Positions 6,252 to 7,263 of a stretch of DNA of 7,263 nucleotides are shown piece by piece. The position numbers were made by a program, and so were the translations under genes. Under the pieces are notes generated by a model that ran no database searches, was not told the origin of the DNA, and was given only the letters and a program-made list of their open reading frames with translations. The first letter of the stretch is position 1. Every line of letters begins with the position of its first letter. Origin of the DNA: Spartobacteria bacterium (GTDB lineage Bacteria; Verrucomicrobiota; Verrucomicrobiia; Chthoniobacterales; Terrimicrobiaceae); the NCBI GenBank assembly GCA_947487745.1, contig CANKXQ010000065.1:1-7263 (forward strand), given 5' to 3'.

Positions 6252-7112
6252 GTGAAAACCCTCTCCCCATCTGAGTGGATTGCCCTCCGCACCGCGCATG
6301 AAAAGCGAGTCGATCCTTGGATTGCCCCCCGGTTGCAGCGCGCTTCAAAGGGGGTGAAACATCCGGTAGACGATTTTCTTTTCGAGTATTATCCGAATCG
6401 CCCCGCACTTCTGCGTCGATGGCATCCGGGCATTGGCTTCGCCCTGCGAGGGGATGAGGCGGAGTTCTACCTCGGCGTCCCTGGATATATAGCGACGCGT
6501 TTCGGAATCATGGTTGAACCGCTGCCGGAGAAACGGCGAGCCATGGTTCAGTGGCTTGGTCGTTTTCTGGCAAGCACGGCGGACAGGGTTCCATTCTTCG
6601 GATGCCATGGACTTCACGAATGGGCCATGGTTTACAAATCCGGCGAGGTTCGCCATGCGTCACAACCACTTCGCCTCTCGCCAAGTGAAGTTGCGGCGGT
6701 TGTGGACTCCCTCCCTGTGCGGTGTTCCCACTACGACGCTTTCCGGTTCTTCACTCCAGAGGCACGGCCGCTCAATCGCCTGCAACCGACACGCGAATCA
6801 TCCCCCATCCTTGAGCAACCGGCCTGTCTCCATGCGAACATGGATTTATACAAGTGGGCTTTCAAAATGGCCCCGTGGTGTCCATCCGACCTCATCGCCG
6901 ACACCTTTGAACTCGCCCGCGACATACGGGAACTCGATATGCGCGCCAGCCCCTACGATCTGACTACTCACGGCTACAGCCCAGTCCCCATCGAGACCCC
7001 GGAAGGGAGGGCGCAGTATGAGAAATGCCAAAGGGAATTCGCCGAGCGGGCACACCCATTGCGTCAACAGCTGATTTGCCTGTGCGAAGCTCTGCTCCCC
7101 CGGAACGACTAA
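6252..7112 (+). CDS. Conserved protein of the family often labelled '3-methyladenine DNA glycosylase' (function unproven)
   Basis: This 286-residue soluble protein looks complete. I recognise its sequence pattern from a family found in actinobacteria and other phyla that is commonly annotated as 3-methyladenine DNA glycosylase. I see no helix-hairpin-helix or AAG-type signature to support that activity. Well-marked blocks are HPVDDFLFEYYPNRP (37-51) with LRRWHPG (54-60), GLHEWAMVY (120-128), HYDAFRFFTPEARPLN (160-175) with LQPTRE (177-182), LEQPACLHANMDLYKWAFK (187-205), and RELDMRASPYDL (226-237). The many His, Asp, Glu and Tyr residues in these blocks suggest an enzyme or metal site, which is inference. 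The start is the GTG at 6252; a TAG at 6234 closes the frame upstream and no nearer start exists. AAGG lies three bases before it, rather close. Its stop overlaps that of the convergent GreA-like gene. It has no obvious functional link to queCE. Confidence 0.85.
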   Translation: MKTLSPSEWIALRTAHEKRVDPWIAPRLQRASKGVKHPVDDFLFEYYPNRPALLRRWHPGIGFALRGDEAEFYLGVPGYIATRFGIMVEPLPEKRRAMVQWLGRFLASTADRVPFFGCHGLHEWAMVYKSGEVRHASQPLRLSPSEVAAVVDSLPVRCSHYDAFRFFTPEARPLNRLQPTRESSPILEQPACLHANMDLYKWAFKMAPWCPSDLIADTFELARDIRELDMRASPYDLTTHGYSPVPIETPEGRAQYEKCQREFAERAHPLRQQLICLCEALLPRND

Positions 7113-7263
7113 AAGACCTGCTTGATTTTCGCATCACCCACCCTCTCGCCAGCACGGCGACCGATGAGTTGTGACCCCAATGGCGACTCTGGCGTCAAAA
7201 CGATGATCGTCTTCTTGTTCCAGACAACCTCCGTTCCCCCTCCAGATGTGGCGATGAGAAAAA
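7109..7263 (-). CDS. GreA/GreB-type transcription elongation factor, C-terminal end (runs off the right edge)
   Basis: The last 50 residues of a protein that enters from the right edge are visible, ending at a TAG read from 7111 to 7109. The piece reads TIIVLTPESPLGSQLIGRRAG, matching the C-terminal FKBP-like domain of Gre factors, in which a S/T-P-x-S-P-x-G turn is followed by a hydrophobic strand and a G-R/K-x-x-G turn. Gre factors bind the RNA polymerase secondary channel and stimulate transcript cleavage to rescue stalled complexes. The N-terminal coiled coil that would decide between GreA, GreB and Rnk-type proteins lies outside the window, so no symbol is given. The tail after the G-R-R-A-G turn is short (ERVGDAKIKQVF) compared with E. 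coli GreA. The gene is convergent with the 286-residue gene and shares bases with its stop codon. Confidence 0.72.
   Translation of the reverse strand, partial: FLIATSGGGTEVVWNKKTIIVLTPESPLGSQLIGRRAGERVGDAKIKQVF

Noticed and set aside
5949..6408. Minus-strand open frames across the M42 remnant and the hairpin-rich segment (e.g. MGAFLQFSHPEHEV)
   Set aside because: They are short, run antisense to the M42 fragment and the 286-residue gene, and have no recognisable domain or ribosome binding site. A small peptide from the repeat-like segment cannot be excluded.
6252..7112. Defence or DNA-modification system built from queCE and a DNA glycosylase
   Set aside because: The glycosylase label is unproven, more than 2 kb of degraded sequence lies between, and no DNA-modification (dpd), nuclease or helicase gene is present.

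Overview
The window looks like a piece of a fairly GC-rich Gram-negative chromosome. An AsmA/TamB-like envelope protein implies an outer membrane. The mix of families (an SLC13-type transporter, a GT-C-like membrane protein of the kind common in Verrucomicrobiota and Planctomycetota, an M42 peptidase remnant, and a protein family often labelled '3-methyladenine DNA glycosylase') would fit the PVC superphylum. That placement is inference by family resemblance only; no marker gene is present.

Layout. (1) Positions 1-1058, minus strand: the 5' 352 codons of a large AsmA/TamB-like protein, running off the left edge. (2) Positions 1157-2575, minus: an intact SLC13/DASS-type sodium-coupled carboxylate transporter, 98 bases upstream of the AsmA-like gene on the same strand. 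(3) Positions 2576-2697: a divergent intergenic region. (4) Positions 2698-4099, plus: queC and queE, 4 bases apart, two consecutive steps of preQ0 (7-deazaguanine) synthesis. (5) Positions 4122-6149, plus: a block of decayed genes. It holds a 5'-truncated, multiply frameshifted remnant of a polytopic GT-C-like membrane protein, followed by the first ~50 codons of an M42-family aminopeptidase that keeps its ribosome binding site but lacks all the rest of the gene. (6) About 6120-6250: a non-coding, hairpin-rich stretch that abuts the broken M42 gene and ends at the start of the next gene. (7) Positions 6252-7112, plus: an intact 286-residue conserved protein of unproven function. (8) Positions 7109-7263, minus: the last 50 residues of a GreA/GreB-type transcription elongation factor, convergent with the previous gene and sharing stop-codon bases with it.

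How the genes work together. QueE makes 7-carboxy-7-deazaguanine and QueC converts it to preQ0, the precursor of queuosine in tRNA. The other pathway genes are not in the window. Nothing ties the transporter, the AsmA-like protein or the 286-residue protein to this pathway beyond proximity. I see no defence system, CRISPR array, tRNA, rRNA or transposase. The most unusual material is the decay block and the structured sequence at its end; I do not see a convincing undescribed system.
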